Assembly: GCA_964611385.1 (NCBI GenBank)
Contig: CAZSXS010000094.1
Location: forward strand, 1 to 12,422
Length of the DNA: 12,422 nucleotides
DNA from: CAZSXS01 sp964611385
GTDB taxonomy: Bacteria; Bacillota; Clostridia; Lachnospirales; CAYPQA01
Direction of reading: 5' to 3'
Made by a program: the position numbers and the translations under genes. This document shows, in pieces, positions 1-6,938 of the stretch. The notes beneath the pieces were generated by a model. The model did not search any database. It saw only the letters and a program-made list of their open reading frames with translations, and was not told the origin of the DNA. Numbering within the stretch: position 1 is the stretch's first letter; each line of letters starts with the position of its first letter.

Positions 1-2
1 TG

Positions 3-10
3 CCTCACCT
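3..10 (-). promoter_or_regulatory. Ribosome binding site of a leftward gene starting outside the window
   Basis: Read on the reverse strand, the last bases of the window are CTACAGGTGAGGCA. AGGTGAGG is a good Shine-Dalgarno sequence, so a start codon is expected within about ten bases beyond position 1. The promoter at 100-127 points the same way. The gene itself cannot be seen. Confidence 0.45.
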
Positions 11-99
11 GTAGTAAGCAAGCAAAACGATTTACTTCAAAAGGATTCCTTGCATAATTCCAATGAAATCAGCACCTTTCGTATAAACTGCTAACATTT

Positions 100-127
100 A
101 GTGTATCACAAACGTATAGCATGTCAA
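100..127 (-). promoter_or_regulatory. Sigma-A type promoter pointing left
   Basis: The reverse strand has a perfect -35 box TTGACA (complement of 122-127), a 16-bp spacer, and a -10 box TACACT (complement of 100-105) preceded by an extended -10 TGA. Transcription would start near position 93 and leave the window to the left, crossing the ribosome binding site at 3-10. It lies just beyond the GC-rich hairpin at 143-166. Confidence 0.55.
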
Positions 128-142
128 GACCTTGCAATTCAT

Positions 143-166
143 CCCCCCGCCTATAGAGGCGGGGGA
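143..166. other. GC-rich hairpin, possible IS200/IS605-type element end
   Basis: CCCCCGCCT (144-152) pairs perfectly with AGGCGGGGG (157-165) around a four-base ATAG loop. No T-run follows in either direction, so it is not a normal intrinsic terminator. Very GC-rich hairpins of this size are typical of the subterminal ends of IS200/IS605 elements, where TnpA binds. On the reverse strand the hairpin comes about 20 bases after the stop of the open frame at 184-366, as expected for a right end behind tnpB. No transposase gene is visible, so this stays tentative. Confidence 0.35.
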
Positions 167-183
167 CTTCTTGGCAACTTAGG

Positions 184-366
184 TTAAAACACGGTAGCCA
201 TGGCTAGCCGGACGCCCGCTTTGATTTTCGTGCAGGATGACGGGCGAGAGCAGCCATCAGCTGTTGAAGGGAGAATGTTTCTTATGTTGTAGGTTTGACA
301 CCACAAAACAATACGAGGTCCTCCTGGCTTTAAGCAATCAGAAGTTGAGTAGATCTGGTTGGTTGT
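184..366 (-). pseudogene. Open reverse-strand frame, possible 3' remnant of a transposon ORF
   Basis: Sixty codons are open on the reverse strand between a TGA (367-369) and a TAA (184-186). There is no start codon near the 5' side; the only ATG is five codons from the end. The translation includes CLKPGGPRIVLWCQTYNIRN, then a Cys/Ser-rich stretch, and ends in RLAMATVF. It looks like a truncated C-terminus rather than a free-standing gene. Its position directly before the GC-rich hairpin at 143-166 suggests the tail of a tnpB-like gene, but I see no diagnostic DED or zinc-ribbon motif. An open frame of this length can also arise by chance. Confidence 0.25.
195..246. other. Cluster of short palindromes in the gene-free leader
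   Basis: The gene-free stretch before the ABC transporter holds a perfect 12-bp palindrome TAGCCATGGCTA (195-206), followed by CGCCCG (213-218) facing CGGGCG (241-246). These could form small stems in DNA or RNA. I found no riboswitch, tRNA or convincing promoter in 167-440. Confidence 0.3.
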
Positions 367-370
367 TCAT

Positions 371-421
371 TCAGTCTCATTTCTTTACCTAGAACATGAT
401 TGGAACATGACTAGAGACTGA
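371..421. promoter_or_regulatory. Inverted and direct repeats upstream of the ABC transporter
   Basis: TCAGTCTC (371-378) is the exact reverse complement of GAGACTGA (414-421). Inside the pair, GAACATGA occurs twice (392-399 and 403-410), spaced 11 bp, about one helical turn. The arrangement ends only a few bases before the ribosome binding site. It could be a regulator binding site or an mRNA stem that controls the transporter. This is inferred from symmetry only. Confidence 0.4.
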
Positions 422-440
422 GTATCAAAAGGAGGTTCGT

Positions 441-2174
441 ATGGATTTTCTACATCTTTTCAAAAAGCATTGGCAATGTGCCGTTCCAGAGCAATGGCGC
501 ATTTTGTTTTATCTTTTCTGGCATAGCCTCTCGGTAATCGGCTCCTTATGGAAACCCTATGCCTTTGCTATGGCTCTCAATCATTTGCAGACAAGAAATA
601 TGCAAATGGCAGGCCAATGGTTAGGCTTCTACATAGCCGGATTTGTCTTATTTGAAACTGGTCATCGAATTGCACGATCCACAGAACGCTATCTGGCCTT
701 TCGAAATCGAAAACGCTTTTTACTGCATGCATATGACCGCTTACAAGACTTTCCCCTTGCATGGCATACAGAGCACCACAGCGCAAATCTGATTGACCGA
801 CTGAATAAAGCAGCCAATGCTTTATTTGAATTCGGACAGAGTCAAAGCAATTATATTGAGGTTATGGTTAACCTCTTAGGCTCCTTGGTGTTTCTTTGGA
901 TTCTTTCTCCTATAGTAGCACTGGTGGGCTGTATGACGGGCATTGTCTCTGTGCTCATCACAAAATACCTGTACAAAAAATCAGTACCAGAGTATCGCAA
1001 GCAAAACGAATTGTTCCATACATTGGCAGCAGCCTTGATGGATTACATCAGCAACATGACTACCATTATAACGCTACGCTTGGGAAAACGTGCCCGAACG
1101 GATTTGGAAAAGCGTAATGACGCAGTGTTTCCCCATTTGGTAAAAGAACATCGCATTACCCAAGTTAAGTGCTTTATTAGCGCGTTGCTTGAGCTTGCGT
1201 TAAATGTTGGCATGGTGATTTTTTACATCTTTTCACAAAATGCAGCGGGCGGTTTTATTTTGGTTGGCTCCGTAGCGGCTGTTTTTCAATACTTAAACCT
1301 GTTGATAAATGCCTTTGGCTTTTATAGTGGAGAGTATGAAAATTGTATTCATTGGTGGCAAGATTACAATGCTGCTGCGATCATCTTGGATGAATCTGCG
1401 GAGCATGCTGCTCCACGACTTCACAGCAAGCCAATCCCCCAAGATTGGCAAGTTATAGAAACCAGTCCTTTTTCATTCTCATATGGAAAAGGTCTGGCCT
1501 CCCTTCAATGCAGCCCAATCCGCTTTGAGCGTGGAAAACGCATTGCCTTTATTGGTGAAAGCGGAGCGGGAAAAAGTACTTGCCTGCATATTTTAGGGGG
1601 CTTACTTTCGGCAGAAGGCACCTTCACCGTAGACGGACAAGACAGCTTTTCACTTGAACACTTGGCGAAGCTTGCAACTCTTATCTGTCAGCAGCCGGAA
1701 ATTTTCGAAAACACTGTTCGATATAACATAACACTAGGGTTTCCGACAGAAAGCGGCGAATTGGAGACCGCTACCCAGATTGCTTGCTTTGATGAGGTGA
1801 CCACACAGCTATCGAAAGGCTATGATACGGATATTCGAGAGGATGGTTTTAATCTTTCGGGTGGCGAGAAGCAACGCCTTGCATTGGCACGTGGGATTTT
1901 TGCGATGCAAGACAGCAGTTTATTGCTGCTGGATGAACCGACTGGAAACCTTGATGTATCTACGGAGGCGGCAGTCTACCAAAAATTGTTTGCTGCTTTC
2001 CCTAATTCCTGCATCGTAAGCACCATACACCGACTGCATCTCTTGCCTAGCTTTGATATGATCTATGTTTTTAATAAAGGACGCATGGTTGAGAGTGGGT
2101 CTTTTACTGAACTTCTAACTTCCGAAGGGGTTTTGGCTGAGCTTTGGAAGGGGTTGAATGTGGAACAGGTATAG
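441..2174 (+). CDS. ABC transporter, fused permease and ATPase (exporter type)
   Basis: A 577-residue half-transporter with an N-terminal membrane domain and a C-terminal nucleotide-binding domain, the layout of type I ABC exporters. Hydrophobic segments lie near residues 21-44, 58-75, 140-177, 240-265 and 270-295. The ATPase has Walker A GESGAGKST (about 372-380), signature LSGGEKQ (472-478), Walker B LLLLDE (494-499) and the H-loop His530, so it should hydrolyse ATP. Such proteins dimerise and export peptides, lipids or drugs; the substrate cannot be told here. There is no C39 peptidase domain, which argues against a self-processing bacteriocin exporter. The start is set by AAAAGGAGG (427-435) five bases before the ATG. 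No partner half-transporter follows; one could lie to the left, or it may work as a homodimer. Its transcript ends at the hairpin at 2377-2407. Confidence 0.93.
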   Translation: MDFLHLFKKHWQCAVPEQWRILFYLFWHSLSVIGSLWKPYAFAMALNHLQTRNMQMAGQWLGFYIAGFVLFETGHRIARSTERYLAFRNRKRFLLHAYDRLQDFPLAWHTEHHSANLIDRLNKAANALFEFGQSQSNYIEVMVNLLGSLVFLWILSPIVALVGCMTGIVSVLITKYLYKKSVPEYRKQNELFHTLAAALMDYISNMTTIITLRLGKRARTDLEKRNDAVFPHLVKEHRITQVKCFISALLELALNVGMVIFYIFSQNAAGGFILVGSVAAVFQYLNLLINAFGFYSGEYENCIHWWQDYNAAAIILDESAEHAAPRLHSKPIPQDWQVIETSPFSFSYGKGLASLQCSPIRFERGKRIAFIGESGAGKSTCLHILGGLLSAEGTFTVDGQDSFSLEHLAKLATLICQQPEIFENTVRYNITLGFPTESGELETATQIACFDEVTTQLSKGYDTDIREDGFNLSGGEKQRLALARGIFAMQDSSLLLLDEPTGNLDVSTEAAVYQKLFAAFPNSCIVSTIHRLHLLPSFDMIYVFNKGRMVESGSFTELLTSEGVLAELWKGLNVEQV

Positions 2175-2192
2175 AAGGAAGTTAGTAAGCAC

Positions 2193-2293
2193 GTACCGAG
2201 CAATAGGGAATTTTACGCCCAAGCACCAGAAGGCCCCCCTCCACTCGTACTGGTCGCCGTTTCAGGGTGTGTCCCTTCTGGTGCTTTCGTCGG
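2193..2293. repeat. Dispersed structured repeat, copy A
   Basis: This intergenic block contains a perfect 13-bp inverted repeat, AAGCACCAGAAGG (2221-2233) facing CCTTCTGGTGCTT (2274-2286), with 40 bases between. It aligns with 6797-6938. The first 41 bases of each (from GTACCGAGCAATAG here, GTCCCAAGCAACAG there, through GCCCAAGCA) match at roughly three quarters of positions. Both copies also end in a CCCTTC...TTTCGTCGG block, and both lie between genes. A short reverse-strand frame crosses it but has no ribosome binding site and resembles no known protein, so I read this as a non-coding repeat. Confidence 0.6.
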
Positions 2294-2376
2294 ATCGCTT
2301 TACGTACATTGGAGCGTTCGCAGTGTAAGGTTACGGCAAAGCATTCAGCTAGCTTCGTAACAAATACAGGCAATCG

Positions 2377-2407
2377 AAAAAGGACAGTCGAAAGACTGTC
2401 CTTTTTT
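2377..2407. terminator. Bidirectional intrinsic terminator
   Basis: GGACAGTC (2382-2389) pairs with GACTGTCC (2394-2401) around a GAAA loop, flanked by five A on the left and six T on the right. It ends both the rightward ABC transporter transcript and the leftward XRE regulator transcript, whose stop codon is at 2421. Confidence 0.93.
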
Positions 2408-2420
2408 GATTATTCCAAGG

Positions 2421-2717
2421 TTACGCATCAAAATCTGTAGAGTTCCGATCATATGGCAAAGGATTATCGGATAATCCTAAGAGGTAGTCGGCAGATGTAT
2501 TTAGTATTTTAGCGATTGCCTTTAACTCAATATCTGTTATAAATCTTTGCCCACTCTCCATTCGTTGGACAGCATTTTTATCCAGATCGATTCCTGCCAA
2601 TTGAAGTTGATCAGACAATCCTTTTTGAGAAGTTTTAGGATTCAGTTTCTTTCTTAAGTCTACAATTTTTTTGCCGCTAATATTTAAAGCGCCATCATGA
2701 TTTTTATTTTTATACAT
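2421..2717 (-). CDS. XRE-family helix-turn-helix transcriptional regulator
   Basis: A 98-residue DNA-binding protein of the Cro/C1 (XRE) type. The HTH core runs from KIVDLRKKL through KGLSDQLQLAGIDLDKNAVQ, RMESGQRFI and the closing helices ELKAIAKILNTSADYLLGL. The RMESGxR and ADYLLG segments are classic for the family. An in-frame ATG seven codons upstream (2738) has little before it. The ATG at 2717 has AAAAGGG about nine bases upstream, so I prefer it. The gene diverges from the 82-codon gene at 2824, and the shared gap holds a perfect inverted repeat that is the obvious operator. It probably represses its neighbour and possibly itself. It ends at the terminator shared with the ABC transporter. 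Confidence 0.88.
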   Translation of the reverse strand: MYKNKNHDGALNISGKKIVDLRKKLNPKTSQKGLSDQLQLAGIDLDKNAVQRMESGQRFITDIELKAIAKILNTSADYLLGLSDNPLPYDRNSTDFDA

Positions 2718-2745
2718 AATTAATTTCCCTTTTGACATTCACTAC

Positions 2746-2773
2746 TTGTTTTTATTTTATGTTATGCTAAAAT
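2746..2773 (+). promoter_or_regulatory. Promoter of the 82-codon gene
   Basis: TTGTTT (2746-2751) lies 16 bp before an extended -10, TGC followed by TAAAAT (2765-2773). Transcription would start near 2780, right at the edge of the operator at 2784-2802, so a bound repressor would block it. Confidence 0.55.
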
Positions 2774-2783
2774 CAGACACAAA

Positions 2784-2802
2784 TGACACTCAGTAAGTGT
2801 CA
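2784..2802. promoter_or_regulatory. Perfect inverted repeat, likely XRE operator
   Basis: TGACACT (2784-2790) and AGTGTCA (2796-2802) form a perfect dyad with a five-base CAGTA centre. A further half-site GACAC sits just upstream at 2776-2780. It lies between the divergent XRE gene and the 82-codon gene, overlapping the expected transcription start of the latter. Binding by the neighbouring XRE protein is inferred from position and symmetry. Confidence 0.65.
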
Positions 2803-2823
2803 AATCAAAAAGGAGTTGATTAA

Positions 2824-3072
2824 GTGGATTTGTATAAAGAAATCCTTTTGAAAATCATGGAGAATGAGCAAATTGAAGTTACCTTCCCTCAATTACATAT
2901 TAATGTAAGCGAGATTATTGAGTCGAAAAGTTATAAAGCACTACAAAAAATAAAGACCATCATCGAAGATGACAGTCTTTCAGATAATGAGTGCTTCAAG
3001 AAAGTTGAAGAAATTGTTTCCTTATTTGAACAATTGGGCAGTAATGGCGGCAACCGCCACGACTTTGGATGA
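2824..3072 (+). CDS. Conserved small protein paired with the XRE regulator
   Basis: An 82-codon gene starting at GTG (2824), set by AAAAAGGAG (2807-2815) eight bases upstream. The product is acidic and appears helical: a first helix around DLYKEILLKIMEN, a middle IIESKSYKALQKIKTIIEDD, a helix around CFKKVEEIVSLFEQLG, and a polar tail ending NGGNRHDFG. There is no signal peptide, membrane segment or catalytic motif. I cannot assign a function. Small genes like this are often found beside XRE repressors in Firmicutes and in prophage-like modules, so it may be the gene that the neighbour controls. It converges on yebC with only 21 bases between stop codons. Confidence 0.75.
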   Translation: MDLYKEILLKIMENEQIEVTFPQLHINVSEIIESKSYKALQKIKTIIEDDSLSDNECFKKVEEIVSLFEQLGSNGGNRHDFG

Positions 3073-3093
3073 TTAATAACCGTTTTGCTAATC

Positions 3094-3819
3094 TTATGCC
3101 TCATTCTCCCAGTTGTGGTAAACGTCTTGTACGTCGTCCTCTTCATCCAGAAGATCGAGAAGCTTGTTCATTTTCTTGATGTCGTCTGGATCGGTGAGGC
3201 TGACATAGGTTTGGGGAACCAAGGTCACCTCGGCGGAGGCCATGGGAATGCCGCGGGTTTCAAAGGCTTCACGCACAGCGGAGAAATTCTCTGGGTCGGT
3301 TTCAACCGTAACTCCCTCCTCCTCAGGGATGAAGTCTGAGGCTCCGGCTTCCAGGGCGATGTTCATTAGGGTATCGTCGTCCTGTTTGTCTCTCTCAATC
3401 ATGATAATGCCCTTTTCGTCAAACATAAAGGACACACAACCAGGCGTTCCCATGTTTCCGTCTCCCTTGGTGAATGCGTTCCGGACGTTAGCAGCTGCGC
3501 GGTTCCGGTTGTCGGTCAGTACTTTTACAATGACCGCAACACCCTTTGGGCCGTAACCTTCGTAGACTACGCTTTCATAATTAACATCCTTTTCTCCGAT
3601 GGCCTTCTTAATGGCCCGGTCAATGGTGTCATTAGGCATGTTGCTGGCTTTGGCCTTGGCGATGGCATCCCGCAAACGACTGTTGGAAGCCGGTTCCGGC
3701 CCTCCAGCCTTGATCGCTACGTTTAACTCACGCCCCAAGCGGGTAAAAATCTTCCCTCTTACAGAGTCCATCTTTTCTTTCTTGTGCTTGATATTTGCAA
3801 ATTTTGAATGACCTGACAT
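3094..3819 (-). CDS. yebC: YebC/PmpR (TACO1) family regulatory protein
   Basis: A 241-residue protein of the usual family length. It begins with the hallmark MSGHSKFANIKHKKEKMD, continues with FTRLGRELNVAIKAGG and the conserved NMPNDTIDRAIKKA and YEGYGPKGVA segments, and has the acidic C-terminal half typical of the family. Members have been described as DNA-binding regulators, and the family is also linked to translation of proline-rich stretches, so the role is best left as gene regulation or translation factor. GGAGG lies six bases before the ATG. It follows the UroD-like gene by only 18 bases and is probably the last gene of the leftward cluster. I see no T-rich terminator after it. Confidence 0.95.
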   Translation of the reverse strand: MSGHSKFANIKHKKEKMDSVRGKIFTRLGRELNVAIKAGGPEPASNSRLRDAIAKAKASNMPNDTIDRAIKKAIGEKDVNYESVVYEGYGPKGVAVIVKVLTDNRNRAAANVRNAFTKGDGNMGTPGCVSFMFDEKGIIMIERDKQDDDTLMNIALEAGASDFIPEEEGVTVETDPENFSAVREAFETRGIPMASAEVTLVPQTYVSLTDPDDIKKMNKLLDLLDEEDDVQDVYHNWENEA

Positions 3820-3837
3820 TACGTACCTCCAAAAATA

Positions 3838-4920
3838 TTAAAACTGCCCCAGTTCCAAACCTTTTTCTATAAAATATTTGTAGGTTTCATAGTCTACGTC
3901 CTTAGGAATGGAATGGTCAGAATGAAGAACAAAACCGTAGTTGCTTTTGACCACGGGGATTTTGCTGGTTAGTTCTGCGTCGATCCGGCTTTTGTCGTTG
4001 GATATGATTTCCCGAACATCAATGCCACCCATAAAGGATAGCCGGTCGCCATAATTTTTATAAATCCGCAGTAAGTCCATACCGGCCTTGATTTCCATGG
4101 TCTGCAAGCAATCAATGCCAGCCTCTACAAGACCAGGCAACAAAGGCTCAACAAAACCACAGGAATGCAGAATAACAGGAAGACCCTGGCTATGGGCAAA
4201 ATCTATGGTTTTCTTATGGGCGGGGAAAATCAGTTCCTTATACATAGCTGGCGACATAAAAGGCCGTTCCTTAAAGCCCATGTCTTCATAAAACCAAAGA
4301 CCATCGGGTTTTCCACACTTGGCAAACAGGATTTCCATCAAATGAATGCTGAGGTCAGCATAGGTGTTGGCCATATCCGTGATCCAGTCGGGATCGTCAG
4401 CCATGCCGATCAAAAGATCCATATGTCCGGCAACGGGATGCATGAGTTCAAATACATTGACCCCGCTCCAAGCAAAAAAGCGGTTATCCTTTTGGCATTC
4501 ATCCTTCTTTTCCTCATAGGCCTTGAAATTGATTCGACGTTCGCTTGGCGTGAGCATTTCCTTAAACGTTTCCCAGCTTTTGCGATCGGTTATATCGAAA
4601 GCAATATGCTCGGGTGTGGAGTCATGAAGCTTATGTTGTCTGAGGGTTGCGTAGTTGCCATTTCTAGTGGTAATGGTTTCCTCATCTTCATGGATGACTA
4701 CTGGTTTAAAATCCAAATCACCCACCATTCTAAATGCCCAGCACTCGTCCATATCATAGCCGAAATGCCTGGAAAAGCTCTCATTTTCTTGAATATGCCC
4801 TTGCTTTTCCCAAGTGGAGCGGGTATCACTCCAAAAATGTTCATATACGCCAATCCTATCTACAGGCTGCCGCTTTAAGATTCTTGACATCCGTTCGATC
4901 GAAGTCATTGTAGTTGCCAT
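3838..4920 (-). CDS. Uroporphyrinogen decarboxylase (URO-D) fold protein, MtaA-like
   Basis: A 360-residue protein of the URO-D/MtaA superfamily. It starts with the familiar SIERMSRILKRQPVDRIGVYE and contains HSCGFVEPLLPGLVEAGIDC, in which His252, Cys254 and perhaps Cys271 resemble the HxC...C zinc-binding pattern of corrinoid methyltransferases such as MtaA. The Arg-rich substrate-binding motif near the N-terminus of true HemE is absent, so heme synthesis is unlikely. A cobalamin-linked methyl transfer role is the better guess, but no corrinoid protein gene lies nearby and the substrate is unknown. The start is chosen from GGGAGGG seven bases upstream. It sits 59 bases after the thiamine pyrophosphokinase gene and 18 before yebC, probably co-transcribed. 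Confidence 0.85.
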   Translation of the reverse strand: MATTMTSIERMSRILKRQPVDRIGVYEHFWSDTRSTWEKQGHIQENESFSRHFGYDMDECWAFRMVGDLDFKPVVIHEDEETITTRNGNYATLRQHKLHDSTPEHIAFDITDRKSWETFKEMLTPSERRINFKAYEEKKDECQKDNRFFAWSGVNVFELMHPVAGHMDLLIGMADDPDWITDMANTYADLSIHLMEILFAKCGKPDGLWFYEDMGFKERPFMSPAMYKELIFPAHKKTIDFAHSQGLPVILHSCGFVEPLLPGLVEAGIDCLQTMEIKAGMDLLRIYKNYGDRLSFMGGIDVREIISNDKSRIDAELTSKIPVVKSNYGFVLHSDHSIPKDVDYETYKYFIEKGLELGQF

Positions 4921-4979
4921 GGAACTTCCCTCCCGTTATTTTTATGCAGTATACCAAATCAAAGCAAAATATTCAAGAC

Positions 4980-5762
4980 TTAAGCGGGGCTCTGCCTTGT
5001 ATGAATCACCAAGAGCAAGCCTTCACGGAGCTGTAACTTTACCTCTTCGCCTATGAACACATTACTGACCCCGCAGACAGATCCAAGTCGGAGGTTTTTG
5101 TTTTGCAAGGGGTATTCCAGGTTTGAGCCGCAAATCCCTTGCGCGTCTGTCAAGGGCAGTACGGACAAGCTATCCCCAGTACTGCCTTGCAGGCAAAGGG
5201 GGTTCGTGTTGTCCAAGATATAAATCCTTTCCTCGGGGATGGAAGCTGAGGCGATCCAAGCCCTAACAGCTGTCCCATGAAGGCCATTGAAGCGACTGAC
5301 CTGAATCAAAAGCTGCATATGACTGAGCACATGATCAAGCCTTCCACCCAGAGCGCCCAGAAAAATAATTTCATCCTCTGGAAACTTTCCCTCCGACTGG
5401 ATTTGCTTCTTCTCCCTAGGGATTTGATTTTTGTGCCTAGGGACCTCCTTCTTCTCCCTAGGGATTTGCTTCTTGCCCCTAGCGATCCGCTCAAGGGCCT
5501 CCGTCAGTGCAAGTTCTCCATCTGTAAAGTCCTTTTTTCGATCAAAGACTTTGATGGGTACCTTTTTTTCCACGAAGTAGGCTAGAAGTTCTGGGGAAAC
5601 AGAATCCATATCTCCCAGGATCAGGTCTGGAACCAGGCCTTCCGCATAGGCGTGAGAGGCTCCACCATCCGCACAAAGAACCAGGTCTGGCCTTTGCCTA
5701 GGTGCTTGAAAAGAAAAAAGTCCCTTTTGATAGGGACCGCTTAAAAAAATAATGATACGCAA
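4980..5762 (-). CDS. thiN: Thiamine pyrophosphokinase with a repeat insertion
   Basis: Transfers pyrophosphate from ATP to thiamine to make thiamine diphosphate. Family motifs appear in order: CADGGA, GDMDS, the DxxKDFTDGELAL segment, and GALGGRLDHVLSHMQLL. I place the start at a TTG (5762-5760), which has GGAGG six bases upstream and gives MRIIIFLSGPY, as usual for the family. The ATG at 5783 lies upstream of that ribosome binding site and has none of its own. Between ELALTEALERI and DEIIFLGALGG, where relatives have a short loop, there is an insertion of about 35 residues made of seven-residue units (RGKKQIP, REKKEVP, RHKNQIP, REKKQIQ). It should be a charged surface loop that leaves the active site intact. 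The gene belongs to the leftward cluster, 40 bases after the hydrolase gene. Confidence 0.92.
   Translation of the reverse strand: MRIIIFLSGPYQKGLFSFQAPRQRPDLVLCADGGASHAYAEGLVPDLILGDMDSVSPELLAYFVEKKVPIKVFDRKKDFTDGELALTEALERIARGKKQIPREKKEVPRHKNQIPREKKQIQSEGKFPEDEIIFLGALGGRLDHVLSHMQLLIQVSRFNGLHGTAVRAWIASASIPEERIYILDNTNPLCLQGSTGDSLSVLPLTDAQGICGSNLEYPLQNKNLRLGSVCGVSNVFIGEEVKLQLREGLLLVIHTRQSPA
5401..5490. repeat. 21-bp tandem repeat inside the thiN gene
   Basis: Four units are marked by CCCTAGGG-like cores at 5414, 5435, 5456 and 5477, exactly 21 bp apart, with intervening TTTGCTTCTT-type sequence. The last unit is degenerate (CCCTAGCG). Because 21 is a multiple of three, the array stays in frame and encodes a seven-residue basic repeat. 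Confidence 0.9.
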
Positions 5763-5802
5763 AGAGTACCTCCACGGTTCCATCCGACTTTTCTTCTGTC
5801 TT

Positions 5803-6726
5803 TTATTTTTTGTCGATGATTTCTGTAATATAGCAGAATAAATCTTCTAAGACAAGCTTTTTATCCAGGTCGTTGATCAGCTCGTGCCGAGAGTCCTTAT
5901 ACAGCTTCATTTGTACGGTTTTCCCCATAGATTTATACTGTTCATAGAGCCTTCGTATGCCTTTTCCGTATCCGCCAAGGGGATCCATATCCCCGCTGAT
6001 CATCAACAGGCTTAGCTCCTTCGGAATCTTTTCCATCGTCTTCCTCGACCCTGCGGTTCGGATGATTTTGAACAAGTCTTCAAAGCCTTTTGCTGTAAAG
6101 GTAAAATTACACCTGCTGTCTCTATCATATTTTTTGGTGATCGCTGTATCTCGACTCAGCCAGGCAGAACTATTCTTATCAGCACCAAAGCGCTTATTAA
6201 ATCCAGCAAAGGTTAGGCCTTTGACAAAGGCGCTACGGTGACGTTGGCCTTTGAACAGAGCGAAACCCTTTGCCAATAAAATTCCCAGCAGCGCTAGAGG
6301 ATTTGCTTGGCCAGTACCACAGAGGATAACCCCATCCAGGCCCTGATACTTGGAAATATAGATCCGGGTCAAGAAAGAACCCATGCTATGTCCAAACAAA
6401 AAATATGGAACCTGGGGGTATTTTTTCTTCATGAGGTCAGTCAGGAGCTTTAAATCTTGATACAGAAATTTGTCGCCACCTTTTTTACCAAAGTACCCAT
6501 AGTCCTCCTTTTTTAAGGCAGTACTTCCATGCCCTAGGTGATCATTTCCACAAACCAGGATGCCCTTCTTGCTTAAAGTTGTGGCCATTTCATCATACCG
6601 TCCCATGTACTCGCACATGCCGTGAGCAATCTGGAGTATGGCCTTCGGCTCCTTTGTGGGCAGATAGCAGTAGTAATGCACCTTGTCAACACCATTACTG
6701 CTTTTAAATGTGTCCATTGATTTCAT
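5803..6726 (-). CDS. Alpha/beta hydrolase, monoacylglycerol lipase/lysophospholipase type
   Basis: A 307-residue serine hydrolase of the Hydrolase_4 group. The nucleophile elbow is GHSMGS with Ser114. The oxyanion region is HGMCEYMGRYD (35-45), which is typical of monoglyceride lipases and lysophospholipases. The DHLGHG segment (62-67) is also typical. Asp248 in SGDMDPLG and His281 in DSRHELIND complete the catalytic triad. There is no signal peptide or lipobox, so it should act in the cytoplasm on lipid esters; the exact substrate is unknown. GAGGAGG lies six bases before the ATG. It is the first gene of the leftward cluster, and its upstream region holds the second dispersed repeat copy. 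I do not see a convincing promoter. Confidence 0.9.
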   Translation of the reverse strand: MKSMDTFKSSNGVDKVHYYCYLPTKEPKAILQIAHGMCEYMGRYDEMATTLSKKGILVCGNDHLGHGSTALKKEDYGYFGKKGGDKFLYQDLKLLTDLMKKKYPQVPYFLFGHSMGSFLTRIYISKYQGLDGVILCGTGQANPLALLGILLAKGFALFKGQRHRSAFVKGLTFAGFNKRFGADKNSSAWLSRDTAITKKYDRDSRCNFTFTAKGFEDLFKIIRTAGSRKTMEKIPKELSLLMISGDMDPLGGYGKGIRRLYEQYKSMGKTVQMKLYKDSRHELINDLDKKLVLEDLFCYITEIIDKK

Positions 6727-6796
6727 GAGTAACCTCCTCGTAGAATAGGTTGCAATCCTTAAATTTATACCGTGAACGCGAACTGATCATGCATAT

Positions 6797-6938
6797 GTCC
6801 CAAGCAACAGCGACATTCATGCCCAAGCATCAAATGGGAAACCGCCCTTACTTCAACCCATTAGCTCGGCAGCGGGGACCCCGGAACGTACTCGTCATTA
6901 GCCATTTTGGGCGGTATCCCTTCCGAGGTTTTCGTCGG
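6797..6938. repeat. Dispersed structured repeat, copy B
   Basis: A longer relative of the block at 2193-2293, with the shared start (GTCCCAAGCA, then GCCCAAGCATCA) and the shared end (ATCCCTTC...TTTTCGTCGG). About 40 extra bases lie in the middle. Internal pairs include AATGGG/CCCATT (6833-6838 with 6857-6862), ACCGCCC/GGGCGGT (6841-6847 with 6909-6915) and a perfect CGGGG-A-CCCCG palindrome (6873-6883). The long outer stem of copy A is lost. A rightward open frame covers it but has no ribosome binding site, so I do not call a gene. Confidence 0.6.

Noticed and set aside
2182..2373. Short reverse-strand open frame after the ABC transporter
   Set aside because: It lies across the inverted-repeat block of dispersed repeat A, has no ribosome binding site, and its translation looks like no known protein.
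3045..3059. Hairpin TGGCGG-CAA-CCGCCA as a terminator between the 82-codon gene and yebC
   Set aside because: It is inside the coding region and no T-run follows on either strand.
4165..4878. Long rightward frame opposite the UroD-like gene
   Set aside because: It is a shadow of a well-supported gene on the other strand and has no ribosome binding site.
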